Shown here: positions 35,093-42,420 of the stretch, piece by piece
Numbering within the stretch: position 1 is the stretch's first letter
Layout of the letters: each line of letters starts with the position of its first letter
Assembly (NCBI GenBank): GCA_037138755.1
Contig: JBAXHT010000001.1
Coordinates: 839,805 to 903,804 of the forward strand
Source: Armatimonadota bacterium
GTDB lineage: Bacteria; Armatimonadota; Fimbriimonadia; Fimbriimonadales; Fimbriimonadaceae
DNA length: 64,000 bases
Reading direction: 5' to 3'
Translations under genes and position numbers: made by a program
Notes under the pieces: generated by a model
The model's input: only the letters and a program-made list of their open reading frames with translations
What the model was told of the DNA's origin: nothing
Databases searched by the model: none

Positions 35093-36046
35093 CTACTTCG
35101 ACGAGCGTCGACGTCGAGCGAGGCCAAGGATTCCGAGTCCGAGAACAGCCATGGATGCTGGCTCTGGAACGACGGTGAAGCTGGACCATGAGCCGGTGTA
35201 TTTCAGCGATCCATTAGTTCGCGTGAGGTTAAGTAGAGAATTTCCTGGTGACGCCATACTGAAGTTCAGGTTGGCATTCTGGGTTCCGGTCGCCTGAGCG
35301 AGGACGCCAGCCGAATCGGTCACCGAGGTGTAGACATCGTTGGCCGCTCGGAAATCATCTGCCGCGATAGCCTGGTTGTTAGCGACTCGATCGAATCCGC
35401 TGAACAGGTAATAGGTTCCTGCTCCAAGATTTACGTTCAGTTGGGCTGCGTTAGAGAAGGTGGAGTCGCTGAGATTTCCTTTGACAGGGTTGAAGTTGGC
35501 ATCGTAAAGCCAGAGTTCGGCGAAAGCTGTCCCCGTGTCCTTAAATGTGTAAGCACCTGGGTTGAACGTTCCGGAGATGACAGTAGGAGTTACCGCAGTC
35601 TGGGTCCAGGTCGTTGTGTAGGCCGCCGTTGTCGCGCTGGTTCCAGATACTCGGTAGGAAATGTTTGTCGCCGCACCGAAGGTGTAGAACCGGTTGATCC
35701 GAGCCGTGCCCGATTCTGCGACCGCACCCACTTGCAAGCTTACATCGCCGCCAGCGATCGGGAGTCCACCGTTATCGGTAAACAGGCCTCGGAGCGAAAC
35801 GGTGTGGCCCGTCGTAGTGGACGCGAGGCTGAATGTATTCAGGTAAATCGCGGGTGCTGAACTGCCTAATCCGACATTGAAATAGTCAAGGTCCGTACCG
35901 GTCGCGGTTCCGGTAATCGTCCCTCCAGGAATGATGCTCCCGGAGTTAGCTGTCGCCTTTGTCCCATTATTCTCTGTCTCGACCAGCTGTGCCATCGCAA
36001 CTGAGCCCAAGACGAAAACGCCTGCCAATAGAGTGAAAATTCTCAT
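35093..36046 (-). CDS. PEP-CTERM sorting-domain exported protein
   Basis: 317 residues from ATG 36046 (MRIFTLLAGVFVLGSVAMAQ as signal peptide); a longer ORF to 36157 has no signal and was rejected. The C-terminus shows VVPEPASMAVLGLGILGLARRRR, the PEP-CTERM sorting signal recognised by exosortase, which anchors or releases proteins at the cell surface or in the extracellular matrix. The central part is beta-rich with no known enzyme motif. It is divergent from the HD hydrolase; the 123 bases between hold strong inverted repeats. Confidence 0.85.
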   Translation of the reverse strand: MRIFTLLAGVFVLGSVAMAQLVETENNGTKATANSGSIIPGGTITGTATGTDLDYFNVGLGSSAPAIYLNTFSLASTTTGHTVSLRGLFTDNGGLPIAGGDVSLQVGAVAESGTARINRFYTFGAATNISYRVSGTSATTAAYTTTWTQTAVTPTVISGTFNPGAYTFKDTGTAFAELWLYDANFNPVKGNLSDSTFSNAAQLNVNLGAGTYYLFSGFDRVANNQAIAADDFRAANDVYTSVTDSAGVLAQATGTQNANLNFSMASPGNSLLNLTRTNGSLKYTGSWSSFTVVPEPASMAVLGLGILGLARRRRSSK

Positions 36047-36086
36047 AGTGCCTTCAATCAGGGCAACGCAAAGCCATGCCCAACCC

Positions 36087-36136
36087 TCACATATTACTAC
36101 AGGTTTTCGCGAAAACGTTATCATAGGTGCGATAAC
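36087..36136. promoter_or_regulatory. Operator region between PEP-CTERM and HD-hydrolase genes
   Basis: GTTTTCGCGAAAAC (36103-36116) is a perfect 14-bp palindrome. GTTATC and GATAAC (36117-36136) form a second inverted repeat with an 8-base spacer. CGAAAACGTTATCA (36110-36123) matches the LacI/GalR cre-type consensus TGWNANCGNTNWCA at all but the first base. TCACATAT (36087-36094) and GCGATAAC (36129-36136) both recur upstream of the other PEP-CTERM gene. Confidence 0.55.
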
Positions 36137-36169
36137 TGGCAAAATATACGTCAACAAAGCCTAAGCCTG

Positions 36170-36859
36170 ATGGAAAACATCTCAATCCTTAGCCCAAAAC
36201 CCGTCACTCTCAAAGAAGTGAAGGCCAACCCGAAGGTCAAGAAGCTGATCGACGGGGCGAATGAAGTGATGAGAGCGATGGGTTATACCGAGCATGGGCA
36301 CCGCCATGTTGGAGTCGTTTCCTCAATCACCCGTTACATCCTCGATAATCTCAAGGTAGGCGAAAGAGATATCGAACTTGGCCAGATTGCCGCTTACCTG
36401 CATGACATCGGAAACGTCATCCACCGCGTCAACCACCCGATGCATGGCGCAAGCATAGCGTTCGTGATCCTCAACGAAATGGGAATGGACGCCGCCGAAA
36501 TTGCCCCGGTGCTCAGCGCGATTGGGAATCATGAAGAGTCAAGCGGCTTACCGATTTCCACTATGTCTGCTGCGCTGATCATCGCCGACAAAAGCGACGT
36601 TCACTTTAGCCGTGTGCAAAACCCGATCATCGAAACGTATGACATCCATGACCGCGTCAACGCTGCTGTGCAGAAGAGTCGGGTCGAGATGGACAACGAA
36701 GCTCGTACGATCCAACTTGTGCTCGAGATTGACACCAGCATGGCGAGCGTGATGGAGTACTTCGAAATCTTCCTCAGTCGAATGGTGATGTGCCGACACT
36801 CGGCAGAACTGTTCGGCTACGACTTCAAGCTAGGTGTCAACGGGACGTTGCTCGAATAG
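36170..36859 (+). CDS. HD-domain phosphohydrolase
   Basis: 229 residues. The HD metal motif is visible as GHRHVGVVSSIT, LHDIGNVIHRVNHPMHG and a downstream Asp in ADKSDVHFSR. HD enzymes cleave phosphate esters or nucleotides, metal-dependent. The substrate is not predictable. It is divergent from a PEP-CTERM gene and followed by a hairpin. Confidence 0.87.
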   Translation: MENISILSPKPVTLKEVKANPKVKKLIDGANEVMRAMGYTEHGHRHVGVVSSITRYILDNLKVGERDIELGQIAAYLHDIGNVIHRVNHPMHGASIAFVILNEMGMDAAEIAPVLSAIGNHEESSGLPISTMSAALIIADKSDVHFSRVQNPIIETYDIHDRVNAAVQKSRVEMDNEARTIQLVLEIDTSMASVMEYFEIFLSRMVMCRHSAELFGYDFKLGVNGTLLE

Positions 36860-36860
36860 C

Positions 36861-36890
36861 AAAAACGCCCAGCCGGATTGGCTGGGCGTT
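36861..36890 (-). terminator. Terminator of the second PEP-CTERM gene
   Basis: AACGCCCAGCC and GGCTGGGCGTT around a 5-base loop. The A-run at 36861-36865 gives TTTTT on the minus strand, so it serves the gene ending at 36913; on the + strand no T-tract follows. Confidence 0.88.
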
Positions 36891-36912
36891 GAAGGTTCTG
36901 TTCTTTGGGAGG

Positions 36913-37686
36913 TCAGTTCTTGCGTCGTCGTCGGGCAAGTCCGAGAATGCCAAGACCAAGCGCAGCCATGGATGCTGGTTCAGGAACGACTTGGACGGAG
37001 TCGAAGTAGACTCGACCAATGCCGGCGCTAGAGGTGCTCGACACTCCTCGGGTGAAAATGCTGAAACCGTTCACTTTGCTGGTGTTCGAGATGCCGGACT
37101 GAATCGTGAAGTTCTGCCCGTTAATGGTTCCAATCATGGTTCCCACGGTGGCATCGAAGTTGATGGCCATGTCAATCCACTGGTCGTTCACGGGCGTAAT
37201 GGTTCCGAGAGTGGAAGTCGTGAAGCTCGAGTTTTGGCCAATCACGTTCCCAGCCTTATCAATCATGAACAAGGCGTTGACGCCCCGCATCTGGAAGCCA
37301 AACTGTCGGCCTGTTCCGGTGTTTGCGCTGTCGATGTACTGCTTCCAAGAAACGCCGAATTTGCTATAGCCTGTGAAGCCGTTGAAGTTTTCAGAGGCGA
37401 TGCTGTAGTTGGTGACGTTTGAAGTCGTGTTGTTATACGTTGCAACCTGACTGCCCTGAATCGCAGTGAAGGCCGGAGTACGGGTCACGGCCGTCGCAGT
37501 GGTCACAACACCTAAAGTTGTAGCCGGCGAGCCGCTTACCGAAGTTCCCCACGGTCCAAGCCATGGAGTAGAGCTCGAAGCGTTCCAAGTCGGTGATTCA
37601 GTTGCCTCGAATCCGGTGAAGTAGCTTTGACCGAAAGCAGCACTAAATGAAGCAACCAGCAGCCCTGTAAGAAGAATCTTTTTCAT
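36913..37686 (-). CDS. PEP-CTERM sorting-domain exported protein
   Basis: 257 residues from ATG 37686 with signal MKKILLTGLLVASFSAAFGQ. A jelly-roll-like beta body ends in VVPEPASMAALGLGILGLARRRR. It is probably exported and processed by exosortase like the protein at 35093. The two differ in sequence outside the ends. On the minus strand a perfect TATAAT (37745-37750) lies about 60 bases upstream, with no good -35. Confidence 0.85.
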   Translation of the reverse strand: MKKILLTGLLVASFSAAFGQSYFTGFEATESPTWNASSSTPWLGPWGTSVSGSPATTLGVVTTATAVTRTPAFTAIQGSQVATYNNTTSNVTNYSIASENFNGFTGYSKFGVSWKQYIDSANTGTGRQFGFQMRGVNALFMIDKAGNVIGQNSSFTTSTLGTITPVNDQWIDMAINFDATVGTMIGTINGQNFTIQSGISNTSKVNGFSIFTRGVSSTSSAGIGRVYFDSVQVVPEPASMAALGLGILGLARRRRKN

Positions 37687-37736
37687 GTCCAACCAAACTC
37701 CCATATCGCGTCGACCAGTGCCATCGCCAATCAAGA

Positions 37737-37775
37737 GCGATAACATTATAGTTCACATATCACTCAAACTTTGAG
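37737..37775 (-). promoter_or_regulatory. Promoter region of the second PEP-CTERM gene
   Basis: On the minus strand TATAAT (37745-37750). CTCAAA-C-TTTGAG (37763-37775) is a 13-bp inverted repeat near the expected -35. GCGATAAC (37737-37744) and TCACATAT (37753-37760) are shared with the region upstream of the other PEP-CTERM gene. No good -35 hexamer is present, so an activator may be needed. Confidence 0.45.
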
Positions 37776-37905
37776 AATTGTTGAAAAAAAGTCGAATCTA
37801 GCAACATTGCTGGTTCGTCTGCCCTAGAATCCCGACGCGGTATACTCTCTGTTCACCTCTCTGTCCGACCTTTTTGAGCCGGGCCGATAGACCTAAGGGA
37901 GAACA

Positions 37906-38241
37906 ATGGCTAATCGAAATTACGAAGCACTTTATATCGTCCGACCCGAGCTGAAGGATGCCGACATCACCAAGATCGCTGACCGATTCAGCAAGGTCGT
38001 CACCGACAACGGTGGAACCGTCGCCAAGGCCGGACTCTGGGAAAAGCGAAAGTTCGCTTACGAGATCGACGACATCAAAGAAGGCAACTACATCATCATG
38101 CACTTCGAAGCTCCGGGCACCGTTCCTGCCGAGCTCAACCGATTGATGCGCATCAGCGATGACGTTCTTCGCCACACCATCGTCAAGCAAGAAGAAGTCG
38201 CCGCTCCGGCCGAAGCCGCTGCTGCTGCAGTCGAGGCTTAA
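37906..38241 (+). CDS. rpsF: 30S ribosomal protein S6
   Basis: 111 residues with the S6 pattern (RNYEALYIVRPEL, KRKFAYEIDDIKEGNYIIMHF) and an Ala/Glu-rich tail. It binds the S18 region of 16S rRNA. AAGGGAG (37895-37901) is a strong ribosome-binding site. TATACT (37841-37846) is the likely -10. It is followed 6 bases later by ssb. Confidence 0.97.
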   Translation: MANRNYEALYIVRPELKDADITKIADRFSKVVTDNGGTVAKAGLWEKRKFAYEIDDIKEGNYIIMHFEAPGTVPAELNRLMRISDDVLRHTIVKQEEVAAPAEAAAAAVEA

Positions 38242-38247
38242 GAAGTC

Positions 38248-38661
38248 ATGCTCAACCGCGTCACCCTGATTGGCCGCCTGGTTCGCGATCCCGAAATGCG
38301 AACCACCACCACCGGCAAAAGCGTTGTCTCGTTCTCCATCGCCGTCAATAAGCGCGTGAAAGCGCAAGACGGCACCGAGGCCGATTTCTTCCGAGTCACC
38401 GCCTGGGGACAAACCGCTGAATACGTCAACACCTACCTCACGAAAGGTCGGTTAGTCTCCGTCGATGGTCGGCTCGACACTCGCAAATGGACCGACCAAA
38501 GCGGCGCTAACCGCGAGACGGTTGAAATCGTTGCGGATAACGTCAACGGCCTGGATCGCCCTCGTGACGATGCCGCCGGTAGCGGAGCCTCTGCCCCCCG
38601 GGCTGCTTCTAACGCCCCGGCTCCGGCTGCCGATGAGTACGACCCGTTTGCGGACGAATAA
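38248..38661 (+). CDS. ssb: Single-stranded DNA-binding protein
   Basis: 137 residues, OB fold (NRVTLIGRLVRDPEMRTT, SFSIAVNKR, FFRVTAWGQTAEYVNTYL) and an acidic C-terminus (DEYDPFADE) for partner proteins. It is coupled to rpsF. The usual rpsR and rplI do not follow; a terminator does. An Ala/Pro-rich linker lies before the tip. Confidence 0.96.
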   Translation: MLNRVTLIGRLVRDPEMRTTTTGKSVVSFSIAVNKRVKAQDGTEADFFRVTAWGQTAEYVNTYLTKGRLVSVDGRLDTRKWTDQSGANRETVEIVADNVNGLDRPRDDAAGSGASAPRAASNAPAPAADEYDPFADE

Positions 38662-38683
38662 GCCTGCAATCGCCGACGATGAT

Positions 38684-38715
38684 GCCTCGGGATACAACTT
38701 ATCCCGAGGCTTTTT
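38684..38715 (+). terminator. Intrinsic terminator of rpsF-ssb
   Basis: GCCTCGGGATA and TATCCCGAGGC around CAACT, followed by TTTTT. Confidence 0.93.
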
Positions 38716-38718
38716 ACT

Positions 38719-39153
38719 TTAAACTACGGTCGTCACCGGAATCCGGAGCGATTTTGGCTTCTCTTCCTCGCGTCGCTGAATAGTGATCGTCACCATTCCA
38801 TGGCGGAAGCTGGCCTCGATGCCTTCGGTATTGAGATTCTCTGCCAGCCGAATCGAGCGTTGGAAGACGCCATAGACGTTCTCGCGGCGGAAGACTTTGC
38901 CGTCTTCCGCAAGTTCCTCGTGCCGATGCTCGCCCTTGATGGTCAGCACGTTTTTCTCGACCGTTACCTCAAGTTCCTCCGGCGAGATGCCCGGAACGGC
39001 GGCTCGGATCCTGACCTTGCCATCCTGCTCGGTCACGTCGATGGGAATGCTGTGCGAGGTCGAGCCGGAAGCCGGGGCAGAGAAGAGTCGGTTGAACGAC
39101 TCCTCGAATCGTCGGATGTCCTCAAGTGGGTTGATAGCGATGATGTTGTGCAT
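38719..39153 (-). CDS. Small heat shock protein (Hsp20/alpha-crystallin)
   Basis: 144 residues with the alpha-crystallin domain (IPIDVTEQDGKVRIRAAVPG, LTIKGEHRHEEL, YGVFQRSIRLAENL) and a C-terminal IPV anchor (RIPVTTVV). ATP-independent holdase chaperone. It is preceded by a TTGACA-17-TATGCT promoter that carries a HAIR-like inverted repeat, and by a GC-rich leader hairpin, so it is probably heat-regulated. Confidence 0.95.
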   Translation of the reverse strand: MHNIIAINPLEDIRRFEESFNRLFSAPASGSTSHSIPIDVTEQDGKVRIRAAVPGISPEELEVTVEKNVLTIKGEHRHEELAEDGKVFRRENVYGVFQRSIRLAENLNTEGIEASFRHGMVTITIQRREEEKPKSLRIPVTTVV

Positions 39154-39166
39154 GTTTTCTCAAGTG

Positions 39167-39184
39167 GGCCCCCTTCACGGGGCC
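39167..39184 (-). promoter_or_regulatory. GC-rich leader hairpin of hsp20
   Basis: GGCCCC pairs with GGGGCC across six bases in the hsp20 5' leader. In the RNA the 3' arm begins AAGGGGG, the best Shine-Dalgarno of the leader, although it lies about 15 bases before the ATG. It could be an RNA thermometer, but a six-bp GC stem is strong for one. Confidence 0.35.
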
Positions 39185-39203
39185 TTCATGTGATACATAC
39201 GCC

Positions 39204-39233
39204 AGCATATAACCTGAGTGTTTCAGTGTCAAG
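39204..39233 (-). promoter_or_regulatory. hsp20 promoter with HAIR-like (HspR) operator
   Basis: On the minus strand TTGACA (39227-39232), 17 bases, TATGCT (39204-39209). Overlapping the -35, CTTGACA-N7-ACTCAGG (39213-39233) fits the HspR operator CTTGAGT-N7-ACTCAAG with 11 of 14 positions and the exact spacer. HspR represses hsp20 or dnaK in several phyla. Confidence 0.6.
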
Positions 39234-39254
39234 ATAATTTTCAAGTTTGCAGTG

Positions 39255-39275
39255 AATTCTATGGTAAATTCTATG
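39255..39275 (+). repeat. Direct repeats before the toxin-antitoxin genes
   Basis: AATTCTATG occurs at 39255-39263 and 39267-39275, start-to-start 12 bases, ending one base before the antitoxin ATG. Antitoxins usually repress their own operon by binding such repeats. The second copy overlaps the translation start region. Confidence 0.5.
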
Positions 39276-39276
39276 T

Positions 39277-39570
39277 ATGATCGATCTCACTCGCATCCAT
39301 CCCGTCACTGACTTCGTTCGGAACTACAAGAGCTTTCTGACTCGAATCAAAGAGACGGGTCAGCCTGAAGTGCTGACCGTAAACGGGGTACCTGAAGCAG
39401 TCTTGGTCGACGCGAAGAGCTATCAGGAGATGGTCAATGCGCTTGAGCATGAGCGGTTCGTGAAAGCGGTCAACGAAGGAATCGCCGATATGAAGGCGGG
39501 TCGGGGTCAGCCTTTGGAAGAGTCTTTTGCGGACATTAGGCGGGAATACGGACTTGGCCGAGGCGAATGA
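39277..39570 (+). CDS. Phd/YefM-family antitoxin
   Basis: 97 residues. A YefM/Phd N-terminal fold (VTDFVRNYKSFLTRIKETGQ, EVLTVNGVPEAVLVDAKSYQEMV) dimerises and binds DNA, and the C-terminal part (QPLEESFADIRREYGL) is likely the toxin-binding extension. The ATGA overlap with the toxin gene is typical of type II modules. Confidence 0.88.
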   Translation: MIDLTRIHPVTDFVRNYKSFLTRIKETGQPEVLTVNGVPEAVLVDAKSYQEMVNALEHERFVKAVNEGIADMKAGRGQPLEESFADIRREYGLGRGE

Positions 39571-39899
39571 AGTCGTACAAGATCATCCAACAAGACTCCG
39601 CAAAAGACGATGTTCGGAGATACGTCGATTACATCATCGGTCGGGAGAACTCGAGAGTGAATGCTGAACGGTGGCTAGCTGGATTATTGGCGGAAATTCG
39701 CACGTTACAAGAGTTGCCACGACGGTGCCCTCGAATTCCAGAACAAGAATTGTTCGAAATTGAATTGAGACAGTTTGTCTATCACTCCCACCGAGTGATT
39801 TTCCACGTCAGCGAAGAGACAAACGTGGTGCACGTATTGCGGATTTATCACGGCGCACTTCCCGAATTAGAAGCGTGGCAGATCAAGCCTCCTGGTTAG
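39567..39899 (+). CDS. RelE/ParE-family toxin
   Basis: 110 residues of the RelE/ParE superfamily (YKIIQQDSAKDDVRRYVDYI, LQELPRRCPRIPE, RQFVYHSHRVIFHV, VVHVLRIYHGA). RelE-type members cleave mRNA on the ribosome; ParE-type inhibit gyrase. The His and Arg residues in HSHRVIFHV and RIYHG do not settle which. Its stop overlaps the stop of the convergent PP2C gene. Confidence 0.86.
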   Translation: MKSYKIIQQDSAKDDVRRYVDYIIGRENSRVNAERWLAGLLAEIRTLQELPRRCPRIPEQELFEIELRQFVYHSHRVIFHVSEETNVVHVLRIYHGALPELEAWQIKPPG

Positions 39900-40720
39900 T
39901 CCCGAACTTCCAACCGCTCAACCCTCAGAACCATCGCAGTTGTGTTATCGCTTCCGCCGCCCAATAGGGCCTGACCGACCATCTTCCAAGCCGCCGCCGC
40001 CGGGCCGTTCGAGGAGAGGATCGAATGAATCCCCTCGTCGTCAACGTGGTTCATCACCCCGTCTGAGCAGAGGAAGTAGACATCACCTTCGACAATGTCG
40101 AACTCAAAGAAGTCAGGGACGACGTTTTCTTCAACGCCTACCGCTCGAGTAATCACGTTCTTCTTCGGATGGTTGATGGCGTCTTCCGGCGAAATCGTAC
40201 CGAGCCGGACGAGTTCGTTCACGAACGTGTGGTCTTCAGTGATTTGGGTGAGTTCGCCATCGCGGAGCCGGTAAATTCGTGAGTCGCCGACCTGGACAAT
40301 GTAGGCCTTTTCTTGTAGAAGAACCAGAGCTGAGAGGGTTGTGCCCATGTCCTTCCGGGCCGTGTTAGCTCGAGCCGTGAGGAAAACCCATCGGTTTGCG
40401 GCGTGGATGGCGGTGCCAAGAGCCTCTTTCGGGTCGGAGCCGGGGTGGCTGAGATAGACGTCAATAAACGTCTTGCAAGCGAGTTCGCTAGCAATTTGGC
40501 CAGCAGCGTGGCCGCCCATGCCATCACAGACGACGAAAACCTGCCCGCGCGAAGCCAAAACAAGCTCGTCGTCGGGAATGTAGAACTCGAACTTGTCTTC
40601 GTTGTTCTCCCGAACCCGGCCCAGATCCGTCTTCGCACCCACGCTGACGTGCGCCAAAACCTTCAGCTCCGCTTGCGGCAGAAGGTCGGCAATGGCATAC
40701 TCAGCGGTGATCTCGTCCAT
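39896..40720 (-). CDS. PP2C-family Ser/Thr phosphatase
   Basis: 274 residues. All PPM motifs with metal-binding Asp are visible: DLGRVRENNEDKF, VCDGMGGHAAGQ, MGTTLSALVL, VGDSRIYRLRDGELTQITEDH, LCSDGVMNHV and GGSDNTTAMVL. It reverses Ser/Thr phosphorylation. It follows a double-FHA protein gene by 20 bases, which suggests the pair act in one phospho-signalling pathway. No Ser/Thr kinase is in the window. Confidence 0.93.
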   Translation of the reverse strand: MDEITAEYAIADLLPQAELKVLAHVSVGAKTDLGRVRENNEDKFEFYIPDDELVLASRGQVFVVCDGMGGHAAGQIASELACKTFIDVYLSHPGSDPKEALGTAIHAANRWVFLTARANTARKDMGTTLSALVLLQEKAYIVQVGDSRIYRLRDGELTQITEDHTFVNELVRLGTISPEDAINHPKKNVITRAVGVEENVVPDFFEFDIVEGDVYFLCSDGVMNHVDDEGIHSILSSNGPAAAAWKMVGQALLGGGSDNTTAMVLRVERLEVRD

Positions 40721-40740
40721 GGTCGGTGTAGCGAGAGTAC

Positions 40741-41637
40741 CTAAGCCAAACTGACAGTAAGTTCAATCGCCCCGATTCGGATGACGTCGGCTTCGCCCAT
40801 CAGCGTTCTCATATTGGGGTTCAGCTTGCTGTCGTTGATCATTGTGCCGTTGGTCGAGCCGATATCTGTGACGTAGACGCCGTCCTCGGCGATCTCCACC
40901 GTGGCATGAGAACCAGACACATAGGGGTCCGGGATGCAGATGTCTTTGTCGCTCTTGCGGCCGAGGGTGTTGACTCCGGCCTTGAGAGTGAACAACTGAT
41001 CGTTCCACTTCAAAGTGCCAGCACCAACTTCCTTTCGTGGTGCGACGCTAATGGCCGCCGTTTTGTTGCCGCCAAAAGCCTGTGTCACCCCTGCACCTGG
41101 GCCTCCGGGGAGTTGGATGGCAACCTCAAAGCCACCAAAACTGATCTTGTCGCCTCCGCTCAAAGTGACCTTTTCACCAGCAGCGACCTTGTTGCCGTTG
41201 ACCTTCGAACCGTTAGTCGATCCCAGATCCTCGAAGACGAGCACTCCGTCTGTATTCGTCACCTGACCGTGCCGTCGGCTGATTTTGCTGTCCATCAGCG
41301 AAATATCGGCTTCGCGGCCAATTACGGTTGTTCCTGGGCGGAGAGGGTACTCGCGGCCATTCATATCTACGAGCATCGGAACCTGAACGGCCGGTGCTCC
41401 GAAGGCATCACCGTCCAAGGCTCGATCAAAAATGAGTCCGCAGTCGACGCAGAACATCACGCCACCTGGATTGAACGTTTTGCAGACTGGACACTGAATC
41501 GGCTTGATTGTTACTGTGGCGTTGATCGTCGGTGCCGAGCCCATGATGGTCTTGTTAGGGTCGAGTGTCGGCGCGCTTCCCATCACCGTCCGGTTCGGGT
41601 CGCTGGTCAGCATCTGGGTTCGGTTAGCGTCGCTCAT
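40741..41637 (-). CDS. Double-FHA protein with zinc ribbon
   Basis: 298 residues. N-terminus with repeated DPN[RK]T[VI]MGSAPT motifs (about 13-38). A zinc ribbon (CPVCKTFNPGG, then CVDCG, about 49-67). Two FHA domains (about 95-165 and 220-290), each with the phosphothreonine-binding core GREADISLMDSKISRRHG and GSTNGSKVNGN, or GRKSDKDICIPDPYVSGSHA and GSTNGTMINDS. It probably binds phosphothreonine partners, possibly its own N-terminal Thr residues. It is upstream of the PP2C gene. Confidence 0.9.
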   Translation of the reverse strand: MSDANRTQMLTSDPNRTVMGSAPTLDPNKTIMGSAPTINATVTIKPIQCPVCKTFNPGGVMFCVDCGLIFDRALDGDAFGAPAVQVPMLVDMNGREYPLRPGTTVIGREADISLMDSKISRRHGQVTNTDGVLVFEDLGSTNGSKVNGNKVAAGEKVTLSGGDKISFGGFEVAIQLPGGPGAGVTQAFGGNKTAAISVAPRKEVGAGTLKWNDQLFTLKAGVNTLGRKSDKDICIPDPYVSGSHATVEIAEDGVYVTDIGSTNGTMINDSKLNPNMRTLMGEADVIRIGAIELTVSLA

Positions 41638-41717
41638 CGGTCTACATCTATTTTCTCGGTATTTTTACGGAATCGGTTAGTTGGAGGGTGAGTTTTCTGA
41701 AGTTTCTGTTGCTGGCC

Positions 41718-42083
41718 TCATGGTTCGGACGCGACATACTCAAAGCCTTCGTGCCCTTGCGAGCGAACGTAGACGAATTGTCGTTTGCTAAACGCAGTCG
41801 TCGACAATTCTTGGTAATCATCCCAAAAACGCGGCCATGCTGCACTGCAGAGATCGAGCAGTTCCTTGAAACCGGGGTTGTCCTCACTTGCCACAAGGGT
41901 TGAAGTAGGTGACTTCAGAACCAGTTCTAGAGTGTCGTAGGTGAAGCAATCCAAGCAATAGAATTCGACGACTATCGACTCGTTGCTCTTAAACACGCCT
42001 TCCCAACGCTGAATGTCAACTGGCAATTTGGCCCTTTCAGCGGTACGAGCTTTAGCTTTGATCGACTTCAAGAACTTTATCAC
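41718..42083 (-). CDS. Hypothetical protein
   Basis: 121 residues from GTG 42083, which has AAGGGGG 10 bases upstream. The N-terminus is basic (IKFLKSIKAKARTAER), the middle shows VEFYCLDCFTYDTLELVL with a CxxC, and the end is aromatic (AWPRFWDDYQELS). Not recognised. It overlaps the end of the DUF167 gene by 32 bases and is probably co-transcribed with it. Confidence 0.6.
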   Translation of the reverse strand: MIKFLKSIKAKARTAERAKLPVDIQRWEGVFKSNESIVVEFYCLDCFTYDTLELVLKSPTSTLVASEDNPGFKELLDLCSAAWPRFWDDYQELSTTAFSKRQFVYVRSQGHEGFEYVASEP

Positions 42084-42273
42084 GCGAAGTGTGCCCCCTT
42101 ACAATTTCCACCTTACTCGGAGCAACTCCGAAGTGCTTCGCGACGAGCTTGATCAAAGCCTCATTCGCCGCTCCGTCGATTGGAGGGGCCGAAACCCAGG
42201 CTTTGTAGGTCTCGCCATCCTGCTCCAGCCGATTCTGGCTCGATTTGGGTTGGAGGCGTACTTGGATGAGCAT
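42052..42273 (-). CDS. DUF167/YggU-family protein
   Basis: 73 residues, the usual size. It has the family motif VSAPPIDGAANEALIKLVAKHFGV and the V..G..SR.K end (IVRGHTSRDKVLEV). The fold is known but the function is not. It overlaps the next gene. Confidence 0.88.
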   Translation of the reverse strand: MLIQVRLQPKSSQNRLEQDGETYKAWVSAPPIDGAANEALIKLVAKHFGVAPSKVEIVRGHTSRDKVLEVDQS

Positions 42274-42420
42274 GGAGGGAAGAGTTGGAATCCTGGATGA
42301 CTTGCTAGATTTTGGCGTTTCTGTACGGAGAACGAATCAGTGATATCCCACAATCAAGAGTGTTTTTGACTAGGTCCGCCACTTAAGGAGAACAAGAAAG
42401 CGAAGAAAAATGCAGTTGTC

